Below, piece after piece: positions 55,337 through 63,776 of a stretch of 64,000 nucleotides of DNA. The notes below the pieces were generated by a model. It ran no database searches and was not told the origin of the DNA. It saw only the letters and a list, made by a program, of their open reading frames with translations. How positions within the stretch are numbered: the stretch's first letter is position 1; each line of letters begins with the position of its first letter. This stretch comes from an uncultured Pseudomonadota bacterium (GTDB lineage Bacteria > Myxococcota_A > Bradymonadia > Bradymonadales > GCA-2716585): NCBI GenBank assembly GCA_937123825.1, contig CAKZKQ010000782.1, positions 1 through 64,000 on the forward strand, in the 5' to 3' direction. Made by a program: the position numbers and the translations under genes.

Positions 55337-57001
55337 TCACCAGAGCTTCCACCACTTCTTGTCTTGGCCCTCTTCATCCTCTGCGCCGTCGTCCTGGTTG
55401 CCCGGGACGTCGATGGGGATTTCAGCGGGGGTCTGGGCGGGCTCTGGTGCCGGGGTGGTCTGAGTGACCGGGATGGGCGGCGGACCAGCCAAGGGATCGG
55501 CGCTGGGCGCGCTGGGGGTCGGCACCGGGATGTTTGCCGCCGCAGCGGGGGCCGCAGGGCGCTGGGTGCCGGGCGCTGGGCGGATTTGGATGGGTCGCCC
55601 GTAGCGCTGGTGGATGGCGCGGACGCGCTCTTTGAGCGGGCGGCCTTTGTTGGGGTCGACCATGAAGACAAAGTTGGCGAAGCCTTCAATGGAGGCCAGC
55701 ACGTCGGTGGCCGGGTCGCCCCAGGTTTTGCCTTCGGGGCCGTCCTTTTCGATCTGGAAGAGCGTGGCCCGAAAGCGGCGCAAGGTTTTGCGCGGCACGT
55801 TGGGGCGTTCGTTGACGACCAGCCCAGTGACTTCCTGGCGGCGGCCTTTGCGCAGGACCCTGGTCTTGTCGGGATGCACGTGGAAGCCTTCGTCCGCGAT
55901 GATGCGGCGCACCTGACCCAGGAGCCTGCCCACCAGCTCGGTGCTTTGACCCGAACCCGAGAAGGTCAGGTCGTCGGCGTAGCGGGTGTAGGTGAAGCCC
56001 AGGGATTCGGCCAGGCCTTTGAGGCGAGTGTCGAGCTTGCGGCAGATGAGGTTGGTGATGGCGGGGCTGCTGGGGGCGCCTTGCGGCAGAAGGCGCGGTC
56101 CCATGGCCACGTGCCAGGTCTTGCCGTCGAGTTCAACGGTCTCGATGTCGGGTTCGGTGGTCAGCAGCGCAAAGACGGTGGAGACAGCCTGGGAGTAGCC
56201 AAGCGCCTTGAAGAGACCCAACACGCGGGAGAATGTCAGCGTGGGGAAGAAGTCTTTGAGGTCGAGGTTGACGACCACGTCGCGTCCCACGTGGGGCTTG
56301 GCGTTGCTGACGATGGAGCGCCCGGGGCGGAAGCCGTGTGCGGCGTCGTGCGCGGGGACTCGGTCGAGGATGTTTTCGAGCAACCACCGCTGGGCGGTCT
56401 TGAGCCGCGGCATGGGCGCCGAAATGAGCCGCACGCCGCCGGTCTTCTTGGGGACCTGGAAGCGGGCGTAGTGGTTGACGGTGGAGACGGGCCGGTTGAA
56501 GGTCAGAAAGCGCAGTGCCGAGATGGTGATCCCCATGGCGCCGGCGATCTCCTCGGCGGTGGCCAACACAGGCAAGCCCAGGACCTCCAGGCGGTCGCGC
56601 TCAATGTCGTGGCCGCCGAGCCCTCCAGAGACGCCCTGGCCCAGGTAGGTGATCTGGCGTGCTTGACGCTGGCGCCAGGCGGCGGCGCGCTCGACGCGCT
56701 CGCGCTCTCGGCGCTCTTTGGTCTCCTGCTGGCGCTTGCGGCTCTCGGCCATGCGCTGGAGCCTGGCGGCCTTGAGCAGGGCGGCGTTGTTGTGCAGCCG
56801 GGACTGCTCGGTGCGCAGCGCCTGAATCTCTTTGTTGAGCTCAGCCAGACGCTCACGGTCGGCTTTGGTGACCGTGTTGTTGTGGGGGTGGCCGCCGGTC
56901 CAGAAGCCAAGGCGGACCATCTCCTCAAAGATGAACTGCTCTTTGGAGGTCTGGCGAATGCGCTCGTAGAGTTCTTGTCGGGATCGGGGTTGATTGCTCA
57001 T
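55337..57001 (-). CDS. Retron reverse transcriptase with N-terminal extension
   Basis: 554 residues. A helical N-terminal extension of about 160 residues, including a strong coiled coil (about 45-115, KRQQETKERRERERVERAA), precedes the RT core; this extension is typical of myxobacterial Mx162-type retron RTs. RT motifs: KKTGGVRLISAPMPRLKTAQRWLLENIL, VNLDLKDFFPTL (catalytic Asp about 247), LPQGAPSSPAITNL, YTRYADDLTFSG (catalytic YADD at 341-344), and VTGLVVN, the retron region-Y motif. The last ~85 residues are Pro/Ala/Thr-rich, then acidic, and end KKWWKLW. The start at 57001 has GAGGG upstream and is 11 bases from the a2 repeat of the msr-msd RNA. It makes msDNA from that RNA. Confidence 0.95.
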   Translation of the reverse strand: MSNQPRSRQELYERIRQTSKEQFIFEEMVRLGFWTGGHPHNNTVTKADRERLAELNKEIQALRTEQSRLHNNAALLKAARLQRMAESRKRQQETKERRERERVERAAAWRQRQARQITYLGQGVSGGLGGHDIERDRLEVLGLPVLATAEEIAGAMGITISALRFLTFNRPVSTVNHYARFQVPKKTGGVRLISAPMPRLKTAQRWLLENILDRVPAHDAAHGFRPGRSIVSNAKPHVGRDVVVNLDLKDFFPTLTFSRVLGLFKALGYSQAVSTVFALLTTEPDIETVELDGKTWHVAMGPRLLPQGAPSSPAITNLICRKLDTRLKGLAESLGFTYTRYADDLTFSGSGQSTELVGRLLGQVRRIIADEGFHVHPDKTRVLRKGRRQEVTGLVVNERPNVPRKTLRRFRATLFQIEKDGPEGKTWGDPATDVLASIEGFANFVFMVDPNKGRPLKERVRAIHQRYGRPIQIRPAPGTQRPAAPAAAANIPVPTPSAPSADPLAGPPPIPVTQTTPAPEPAQTPAEIPIDVPGNQDDGAEDEEGQDKKWWKLW

Positions 57002-57012
57002 GATTTTGGCCC

Positions 57013-57271
57013 TCGCAACCGGCAGACGCAACGGTCAGAAGCGACACCTTCGAAAGGTCTAAAGACTGGACCGCTCAACTCAAGTCCGGTGGACCCACCG
57101 TGCGCCCATTGGCTTGCACAGCTACGACACCGAAATGGCGCACGGTGGGTCCACCGGACACCAGTAAAGAGCGGGCCAGTGACGCATGGCAGGGCACGAG
57201 ACATGGACGGCGATCCGCCGCCCGGGTTGCAAGGTCCCGGTGCTTCTGACCGTTGCGTCTGCCGGTTGCGA
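57013..57271 (-). ncRNA. Retron msr-msd non-coding RNA (a1-msr-msd-a2)
   Basis: On the minus strand the RNA reads a1 (57271-57242), msr (about 57241-57181), msd (about 57180-57043), a2 (57042-57013). The a1 and a2 arms form a perfect 30-bp inverted repeat. The msr part has two 5-bp hairpins (57222-57240 and 57208-57220). The msd part is one long hairpin: lower stem 57169-57180 with 57065-57076 (11 of 12 pairs), internal loop, then a perfect 22-bp upper stem 57138-57159 with 57084-57105. a1 ends in AGC, the usual context of the branching G (opposite 57243). I predict an msDNA of roughly 120-140 nt. It lies between the SWIM gene and the RT gene, the canonical position. Exact msr/msd borders are estimates. 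Confidence 0.93.
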
Positions 57272-57321
57272 CCTGAAATCAGGCCGCCCCCACGGCGCAG
57301 CGCTGGCCGGCGCTGCGTCGC

Positions 57322-57343
57322 CCTTGCCCGAGGCGCGGCAAGG
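57322..57343 (-). other. Hairpin between the SWIM gene and the msr-msd RNA
   Basis: A perfect 7-bp stem, CCTTGCC (57322-57328) with GGCAAGG (57337-57343), loop 8 nt. A second small palindrome, CCTGAAATCAGG (57272-57283), abuts a1. They may separate the mRNA from the ncRNA or mark a processing site. Confidence 0.4.
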
Positions 57344-57374
57344 AAATCAACTGTGGTCATGGCCAAGCAGGCGT

Positions 57375-59045
57375 TCATCGACGCCTCCTTCGGTTTGACC
57401 GTGCCCCGTGGCGCTGCCCATGGGACAGGCGCAGCGCCAGCATGTGTTCACAAGGCCCTTTGTAGAGCTTGTTGGTGCGGTAGAAGTAGCAATCACACTC
57501 GGCTTCCACCATACGCTCATCGCGGTCAATGAGCAAGCTGGGCCGGTGCGTTCGGCTGCCGTCGCGCACCTGCCCCGAGAGCGCCAGCGCGCCTTCAGGA
57601 GTGCGTCGGGCCTGGACGTTGTTGACCCGACCGCTGGTGACAAAGCTGTTGGCCTTGCGCTCGCGGTCGTTGGCAAAACGCAGCTTGTCCATCGGCAGCG
57701 GCTCGCGGCTGAGCTCCCTGGCCCGATAAACCCCTTTGTTGAGGTCATAAATGGCGCGGCCCGCCTGGGTATAAGCCCCCAACGCACCGAGCACCACCGA
57801 ACGCTCCAGACCCAGCCTCCCGGCCAGACCGTCCACGTCCTCGTACCAGTTCTCTTTGAGCGCCTGGAAGACCCTGCGCTTGGTCAGGTTATCGACCTCA
57901 GCGCGCGGCGCCATCAAGTCAAAGTTGCCCGCCTTGGACCAATCGTTGGCCGTCCAACCGGACAAACCAAGCGTAAAGGACATGTCGCCCAAATCCGCCA
58001 CATAGAACGAGGGCAAACCCTGGCCGAGCAAGTGCACCGTAAAGCGGCGCGTGACCGGGATGAGACGCTCCAGGATGTTGATCCGGCGCCGACCCCAGAT
58101 CCGCAACTCCTTGGGCTCGGGCCCGTGGTAGATCGACCGGTGGCAGACCACCTCGTGCTCCCAGGGCTCAAAGACCACCCTGATCGGCTCGCCGGGCTTC
58201 AAACAATAGCGCATGGCGCGCGGGCCGCGCTTCTCACGTTGGCGCCGCAGCACAAAGCACAGGTTGTGCACGTCCATGGGGCTGAGATCAAAGGTCGTCA
58301 TCGGCAACGACATGGCCGAGCTGACCTGCAAGAATCCCCTCACCCAGGAGTCGGGCAGGTCGATCTTGACCTCTTTATAACCGTCGTCGTTGCCGGTGGT
58401 GACCTCAAAGCCCGACGGATCGACCTGGAAGCGCGTCTCTTTGTAAGAGCGGATCTTCTGGAACTCGTCGTAGAGCTCGGCCGAATAGTCGATGTTGGTC
58501 GTGCCGCAGGCAAACTCCCCGATGTTCTTAAAGACCTCGTAGCTCACCCCCAGGCGCCCATAGCTGGACTCGTCCTGGCTGAAGCACTCAAAGAAGATCT
58601 CATCGGGGTGGACCGTGATCACGGGGTCCAACACGTACCAGGCGTTGTAGTCGCGCCGGTAGAGATAGTTGAAATACCGGTTCTGGGCCTTGTAGAAGTC
58701 CGACATCCGACCGTTGACCCGGTAATTCACATCCCGGTACTCGGTCATGAGCGTCTCCAGCCTGCTCGCCACGCCGGCGCGCTGCTGATTGATGGCGCTC
58801 CAGTCGAGCAACTCCTGCTGGGCCAACCACTCTTTGTAAGCCGTGCGATCCTTGGGCTGGTAACGCAGGTCAGAGATGACCACATCGTGCAGCGCACTCA
58901 TCGCCTCGCGGAAATTGATCCGCTTGCGCAGTTGACCATCAAAGAAGGTCGGCTCGCGGGTGGTGTCGGGCGAGAAGGACATCTGGGTGCGCCCGCTGGA
59001 GCTGCTGACGGCGCTGCTGCCGTTGTAGGAGTAGTTGAACTCCAT
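57375..59045 (-). CDS. Retron-associated winged-helix / SWIM zinc-finger protein (WHSWIM)
   Basis: 556 residues. The start at 59045 has GGAGG six bases upstream and overlaps the upstream stop by one base (TGATG). The first ~380 residues are an uncharacterised globular region. A winged-helix-like segment follows at about 388-455 (LTKRRVFQALKENWYEDVDGLAGRLGLERSVVLGALGAYTQAGRAIYDLNKGVYRAREL). The C-terminus has a SWIM zinc finger, C517-x-C519 ... C532-x-H534, in CDCYFYRTNKLYKGPCEH, and ends in a basic run. SWIM fingers bind DNA or proteins. With the ARM protein and the retron RT this is the gene set recalled for type XIII retrons, where it is the presumed effector or its partner. Biochemical activity is unknown. 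Confidence 0.88.
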   Translation of the reverse strand: MEFNYSYNGSSAVSSSSGRTQMSFSPDTTREPTFFDGQLRKRINFREAMSALHDVVISDLRYQPKDRTAYKEWLAQQELLDWSAINQQRAGVASRLETLMTEYRDVNYRVNGRMSDFYKAQNRYFNYLYRRDYNAWYVLDPVITVHPDEIFFECFSQDESSYGRLGVSYEVFKNIGEFACGTTNIDYSAELYDEFQKIRSYKETRFQVDPSGFEVTTGNDDGYKEVKIDLPDSWVRGFLQVSSAMSLPMTTFDLSPMDVHNLCFVLRRQREKRGPRAMRYCLKPGEPIRVVFEPWEHEVVCHRSIYHGPEPKELRIWGRRRINILERLIPVTRRFTVHLLGQGLPSFYVADLGDMSFTLGLSGWTANDWSKAGNFDLMAPRAEVDNLTKRRVFQALKENWYEDVDGLAGRLGLERSVVLGALGAYTQAGRAIYDLNKGVYRARELSREPLPMDKLRFANDRERKANSFVTSGRVNNVQARRTPEGALALSGQVRDGSRTHRPSLLIDRDERMVEAECDCYFYRTNKLYKGPCEHMLALRLSHGQRHGARSNRRRRR

Positions 59046-62000
59046 CACGCCCTCCTTGTGCCAGTGGTGCGCTGACGCACGGGCGCCGACACGGCCCTCA
59101 GACCCACCTGAACCTGCGGCCAACGGCGCCCAATCCGGGCCAGGACCGAAACCGACTGGGCGCGGGACTCAATCGAGATGGTGGCCGACACGTCGAGCAA
59201 CATCTCGGCGATGGCCTCCGCGCTGTCCTGACTGGCCAGCGCCTCGCGCTCCAGAAAGGCAAAGATGCGCTGCTTGCTGGTGCGACCCTTTTGAATCCCG
59301 CACAGCACGCGCCGGAAGTACGGCACCAGCGCCTCCACCCGCTGCGGGTTGCCCGAGGCGTAGCGATCCAGATAGTTGGTCACAAAGAGCTGCAAATCGG
59401 TCGAGGGATGCTCGCTCAAGCGCAACATGTAGAGCGGGCCGTCCTCGTCGCGGAAACGGCGCGTGATCATCTGGCGACCAAAGCGCTGCACGTCTTCTTT
59501 AATGTTGTCGCAGATGGCCACCAAAATCTCGGGGGCGATCTCTTCCTCATCAAAGTTCCCGCCCAACCAGGCGCACGCCCACTGACGGGTGTCGTCCCAA
59601 TTGGAGTTGAAGACGCGCACAAACTCATCCATCTCATCGGCCACGCGGTCTTTGCTGCGCTCCAGCAACTGACGCGCGCTGTGTCGCACCGAAAAGACCT
59701 CATGGTCGGCCAGCGAGACCAGGTCATCGACCTCCATCTCATCCGGCTCCACGTGCTGCGCCAGCATCACGCCGCCGACATCCTGCCCGGGCTTGTTGCG
59801 GCCCCGAATCAGGCGCCAGAGCTTCTGGCGCTCCACGCCCACCAGGTACGGCCCCAGCGGCCCCTTGAGCACCTCGGCCACCGACACCGACACCTCGTCG
59901 TCGATCTTGTTGGCCAGCAGCACATCCACGAGCGTATCGACCGCTTCCTGGGCAAAACCCGCGTCCAGCGCCGCCAGACGTCCCACCGGACCGGCCGCCG
60001 CTGCCCTGACATCGGCCTGGGCCTGGAAGAGCATCCGCATCAACAACGCGCGCTGAGTCAGCAAGACCGCGTCCGGCCAACCCTCCACCAGACGAAGGCC
60101 GCGCGAGCGCGCCACCGCGTGGGGCGACTCCATCAACCCCAACACGTGCTCCAGCGCCACGCTCAAACCCGCCTGCTGACGCACCAACAAGACGTCGCCC
60201 GCAAAGGCCTGCACTTCACCCAGGCTGTGGTGACACAAATCGCCAACCACCTGAAGGCCCAACCCCGAGAGCAACGCCCCAAAGCGGCGGACCAACAAGT
60301 CGGCAACATCCCGCGCCACCGCCTCCTGCCCCACCTCAAGACCCATCAAGTGCGCCACCAGACGACCAATCAGGCCCCGCGCCGCCTCTTCAGAGATCTG
60401 CACGACCTCCAGGACTTCCCGGATGTACCAACGCACATCCTCATGCGGGCTGATCAGCAGCGCCCCCAACAAACTCCCATCGCGGACCAACGCCTCGCGC
60501 CCGGCGTCAAACCACTCGCAGGCGCGCGACCGAATCGCCGCCACCGGCGACTGCGCCGCCGCCAGAACCAGCGCGGCCTGCGGCGCCACCGGGTTGAAGA
60601 GCCGCTCGGCCAACTCCAACCCCAGCGTCGAGGTCACCTCGTAGGGCGCACGCAGCAAGACCGCCACCGCCTCCACCGGCAACCGGGACAACAACGGACC
60701 GTTGGCCCGCAGCGCCTTGACCGCAAACTTGTGGACTTCCTCACAGCGGCTCTCATCAAGCAGGTGCATCAGCCCCTGCGGCACGCTGTTCCACAACTCG
60801 GGGAAAGACTCCTCACGGGCACGCGGCGCCGCCTGACCGGGCTTATAACCCCCCTTACAACGGAAGGCCTTCGAACCCCTGGGCAGGAAATAACGCGGAC
60901 TCTTGCCGTAAAGAATGTGGTTGAAGGCCAGATAACCTGCGTACCGGTCCCAGTACGTCGTGCGGCCCCCACCCGAACGCCACGAATAGGTATAAGAAGA
61001 GCGCGTCGAGCGAGCGTCGCTGTCCGTAAAGGCCAACAACACACCCACCGCCATCTTCACGTAGTCCGGATCGCCACGCTCACCCAGACGGCGCAGCGTC
61101 CACCACACGCGCCGGCGCAAATACCAACGCGTCTTGTCGCTGTACGCCACCTTGGCGCGGCCGCTCTGCAGCTCTTGCTTGATCTGATTGCGGTTGTACC
61201 AACGGCTGATCCCGTTCTCGTCGCGCACCGACGCACCGCCCCACGAAGACTGACGGAACATCGCCCGCGTGCGCTCAAAGCGGTGGGCCATGAGCCCAAA
61301 AACTTCCGGATCACGGCGGTACTCGGCCGCCTTGAAGATGTGCCGCAGCGGCCGAAACCACGGCGGCCTCAGCGGCGCCGTGCGCAGCGTCTCCAACAAC
61401 CCCGGCCGCACGTGCTTGTTGTCGATCAGATAGACCGTCTCAAGCAACTCCATCAGCCCCTTCGGATCCCGCGTGCTCAGGTGCGAGCCCAACGCCGCCG
61501 AAAACGCCGACGCCGGTCCCTGACGCGCAGGCCCCCGCAGCGCATGGGGCAGCTGATCGATCAGCGCCTCCCTGAACGCGCGCCGCCCGTTGGCGTCATA
61601 GAGCTTCAAGAGCGCTTCAGCCGCAATGCGGCGCTCGTGCACCGTGCGCGATGAAGATGTGTAGATGCTGTTGAGCTTGGAGATCGACGCCGAACTGCCA
61701 CAAAAACCCAGCGCCCAGATGGTGCTGTAACCCTTGCGGCCGCTCTTGCTGTCCAGAAGCTGAAGCAAATACGGCTCCGCCTCTTTGATCTTCAACTCAC
61801 CCGCGCGCCAGATCGCCCGCTCCAGGCTCCACACGCGCTGTGAACCCGTCACATTGCGCAGCACCCGACCCATGGCCTGACGCACCCGACGACCCACGCC
61901 GGTGTTGCGCACGCGGCCCGTGTTGGCCACTTCCCCCCGGGCAAGACGCGCCAAGACGGCCTGAACCCTGGGATCATCGCTGGTCGAAGCCGCCTGAGCC

Positions 62001-62344
62001 ACCGTCCTGGGCGGCGGACCCGATGGGGCAGCCGCAGGGGGGCGCGCCGGGGCGGACGCTGAAGGGGACTGGGCCGGGGCGGGTGCGGCCGCCTCGGCGC
62101 TGACGCCGCCCTCAGTGTAGCCCGCGTTGATCTTGCCCGTGCGCAGCTTCTCGTAGACGCGCTCCGCCTCGGCACGATCGACCGGCAACACCGTCTTGGA
62201 GCCGTCCTTGAGCGGCTTGCCACGACGGCCATAACGGAAGTTGACCACGAACTGCCCGTCGCCCACCTCGCACAGATCGATCTCGTAGATCTTCTCTGTG
62301 CGACCAGCGCGAAAAACCAAAGCAGTCTGTTTGATCAACTTCAC
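59045..62344 (-). CDS. Retron-associated WGR + HEAT/ARM-repeat protein
   Basis: 1099 residues from the GTG at 62344 (GGGAG about 9 nt upstream). Residues 1-80 are a WGR-type domain: VKLIKQTALVFRAGRTEKIYEIDL, GQFVVNFRYGRRGKPLKDGSKT, AEAERVYEKL. A Pro/Ala linker (about 80-130) follows. The rest is a long array of HEAT/ARM-like helical repeats (AEPYLLQLLDSKSGRKGYSTIWALGFCGSSAS, HERRIAAEALLKLYD, VAAIRSRACEWFDAGREAL, FSVRHSARQLLERSKD, DVQRFGRQMITRRFRDEDGPLYML). WGR domains bind nucleic acid in PARP-type proteins, so this could sense DNA or the msDNA complex. It is the first gene of the retron operon and overlaps the SWIM gene by one base. Confidence 0.88.
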   Translation of the reverse strand: MKLIKQTALVFRAGRTEKIYEIDLCEVGDGQFVVNFRYGRRGKPLKDGSKTVLPVDRAEAERVYEKLRTGKINAGYTEGGVSAEAAAPAPAQSPSASAPARPPAAAPSGPPPRTVAQAASTSDDPRVQAVLARLARGEVANTGRVRNTGVGRRVRQAMGRVLRNVTGSQRVWSLERAIWRAGELKIKEAEPYLLQLLDSKSGRKGYSTIWALGFCGSSASISKLNSIYTSSSRTVHERRIAAEALLKLYDANGRRAFREALIDQLPHALRGPARQGPASAFSAALGSHLSTRDPKGLMELLETVYLIDNKHVRPGLLETLRTAPLRPPWFRPLRHIFKAAEYRRDPEVFGLMAHRFERTRAMFRQSSWGGASVRDENGISRWYNRNQIKQELQSGRAKVAYSDKTRWYLRRRVWWTLRRLGERGDPDYVKMAVGVLLAFTDSDARSTRSSYTYSWRSGGGRTTYWDRYAGYLAFNHILYGKSPRYFLPRGSKAFRCKGGYKPGQAAPRAREESFPELWNSVPQGLMHLLDESRCEEVHKFAVKALRANGPLLSRLPVEAVAVLLRAPYEVTSTLGLELAERLFNPVAPQAALVLAAAQSPVAAIRSRACEWFDAGREALVRDGSLLGALLISPHEDVRWYIREVLEVVQISEEAARGLIGRLVAHLMGLEVGQEAVARDVADLLVRRFGALLSGLGLQVVGDLCHHSLGEVQAFAGDVLLVRQQAGLSVALEHVLGLMESPHAVARSRGLRLVEGWPDAVLLTQRALLMRMLFQAQADVRAAAAGPVGRLAALDAGFAQEAVDTLVDVLLANKIDDEVSVSVAEVLKGPLGPYLVGVERQKLWRLIRGRNKPGQDVGGVMLAQHVEPDEMEVDDLVSLADHEVFSVRHSARQLLERSKDRVADEMDEFVRVFNSNWDDTRQWACAWLGGNFDEEEIAPEILVAICDNIKEDVQRFGRQMITRRFRDEDGPLYMLRLSEHPSTDLQLFVTNYLDRYASGNPQRVEALVPYFRRVLCGIQKGRTSKQRIFAFLEREALASQDSAEAIAEMLLDVSATISIESRAQSVSVLARIGRRWPQVQVGLRAVSAPVRQRTTGTRRA

Positions 62345-62394
62345 GATACAGGCTCCCCACCTGAAACTTACAAACTTACCATCGAGCGAGAAAT

Positions 62395-62424
62395 ACACTA
62401 AACATGGGTTCACACCCCTGTCAA
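62395..62424 (-). promoter_or_regulatory. Predicted sigma-70 promoter of the retron operon
   Basis: On the minus strand, TTGACA (62424-62419), an 18-bp spacer and TAGTGT (62400-62395). The -35 is a perfect consensus and the -10 matches at three of six positions. The predicted start of transcription lies about 45 nt before the GTG of the ARM gene. A stretch of A's (AAAAAAA) lies just upstream of the -35 and could act as an UP element. Confidence 0.6.
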
Positions 62425-62509
62425 CCTATTTTTTTCACACCGCCGCTTTGACAACACCATCACAATCATGTTGCCTCCCCCAACCTCGCCCCGCGTGGAG
62501 GACCACGGC

Positions 62510-63730
62510 GTGACCCCAGCCACACCCAAAACACCGCCGCCCGGCACCGTCGCCACAAGCGCCAAAGCCACCTACTTCGGCTACCTGGCCACCGAAGGCC
62601 TCATGGCCACCTGGTGGCCCCACCACATGGAGGCGCTGGGCATGGACGCCGCCCAGATCGGCCAGATCTTCAGCGTCCGCATCGCCCTGTCCATCATCGC
62701 CCAACCCCTGCTCAGCGCCCTGGCAGACCGCACCGGCTCCCCCAGGCTCTTCCTCAAGGTCGCCATCGTCGCCGCCTTCGCTGCGCTGCTCTGGGCCCCC
62801 TGGGTGTCGGGCTTCGCGGGCATGGCGCTGCTCCTTTGGCTCCAGGCCCCCCCGCGCAGCGTCATCGTCCCCCTCATGGACGCCACCACCATCCGCGAAG
62901 TCGGCCCCCAGAACTACGGCCGCGTCCGCCTCTGGGGCAGCATCGGCTACGGCGTCGCCGTGGCCGCCTTTGGGCTCCTGTCACAATCTCTGACCTACCG
63001 CGCCACCGGCGCCCTGGCCATCCCCGCCGCCACGTTCATGCTCGGACTGGCCGCCATCGCTGCCCTCTCGCTGCCCAGAGACACCTCAAACGGCGCCAAC
63101 ACCGCGCCGCCCTCCCTCTCCCAAATGGCCTCGGTCCTGCGCAACCCGGCCCTCATCGGTTTCCTCCTCGTCGGCGCACTGCACTGGTCCACGGTCATCG
63201 TCTTCAACATCTTCCTGTCCATCCACACCCAAAAAATCGGCCTCGACCCCTCCATCGCCGGGTGGGTCGTGGCCACCTCCATCGCTGCAGAGATCGCCGC
63301 CCTCTACACCATCGGCAAAGCCATCACCGGCCCCCACAGTCGCCTCTGGTCTCTGATCCCCATGCCCATCAGCGCCGCCCGATGGCTCACCATGGCCCTG
63401 ACCGACCACCCGCTGGTCCTCATCGCCACCGGACTGGCCCACTTCTTCTCTTTTGGCACCTGGATCATGTCCATGATGGCCACCCTGGGCCGCTTCGCCC
63501 CGCCCAGCCAGCGCGCCGCCCTACAGGGCATCATGGCCGCCGCCGTCTTTGGCGTCGGCGGCACCTTTGGAAGTTGGGCCGGCGGCGCCCTCATCGAGGC
63601 CACCAGCACACAAACCACCTTCGCCGTCGCCGCGCTCGTCGACCTCGTTGCCCTCGCGCTGGCCATCGTCCTCACACGACCCACACGCCAAAAGCAGGAC
63701 AAGACCCCAACACAGACCACCTCAGACTGA
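62510..63730 (+). CDS. MFS transporter (MFS_1_like / LacY-like)
   Basis: 406 residues from a GTG at 62510 with GGAGG eight bases upstream; an ATG at 62468 in frame is less well placed. Twelve hydrophobic helices are expected; the loop after the second has the MFS-type ALADRTGSPR. FGYLATEGLMATWWPHHMEALGMDAAQIGQIFSVRIALSIIAQPLLS is typical of the MFS_1_like (PPP family / nucleoside-H+ symporter-like) group. Substrate unknown. It is divergent from the retron operon; a plus-strand TTGACA (62448-62453) may be its -35, but no good -10 is visible. Confidence 0.88.
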   Translation: MTPATPKTPPPGTVATSAKATYFGYLATEGLMATWWPHHMEALGMDAAQIGQIFSVRIALSIIAQPLLSALADRTGSPRLFLKVAIVAAFAALLWAPWVSGFAGMALLLWLQAPPRSVIVPLMDATTIREVGPQNYGRVRLWGSIGYGVAVAAFGLLSQSLTYRATGALAIPAATFMLGLAAIAALSLPRDTSNGANTAPPSLSQMASVLRNPALIGFLLVGALHWSTVIVFNIFLSIHTQKIGLDPSIAGWVVATSIAAEIAALYTIGKAITGPHSRLWSLIPMPISAARWLTMALTDHPLVLIATGLAHFFSFGTWIMSMMATLGRFAPPSQRAALQGIMAAAVFGVGGTFGSWAGGALIEATSTQTTFAVAALVDLVALALAIVLTRPTRQKQDKTPTQTTSD

Positions 63731-63776
63731 ACCACCAGATTGGATTCACAGACAGGAGCCAATCAGAACACGCCGC

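Noticed and set aside
56998-57378. A 126-residue minus-strand ORF spanning the region between the SWIM and RT genes
   Set aside because: It runs through the entire a1-msr-msd-a2 structure. Its composition is Arg/Pro/Cys-rich and follows from the inverted repeats. The perfect RNA pairing is the better explanation.
55364-57532. 722-residue plus-strand ORF opposite the RT and msr-msd region
   Set aside because: It is antisense to the RT with its YADD and LPQGAPSSP motifs, and crosses the ncRNA. No protein-like features.
62448-62476. Promoter for the MFS gene with plus-strand TTGACA
   Set aside because: At 17-18 bp spacing the -10 position reads TTGCCT or TGCCTC, a poor match, so I do not list it as a feature.
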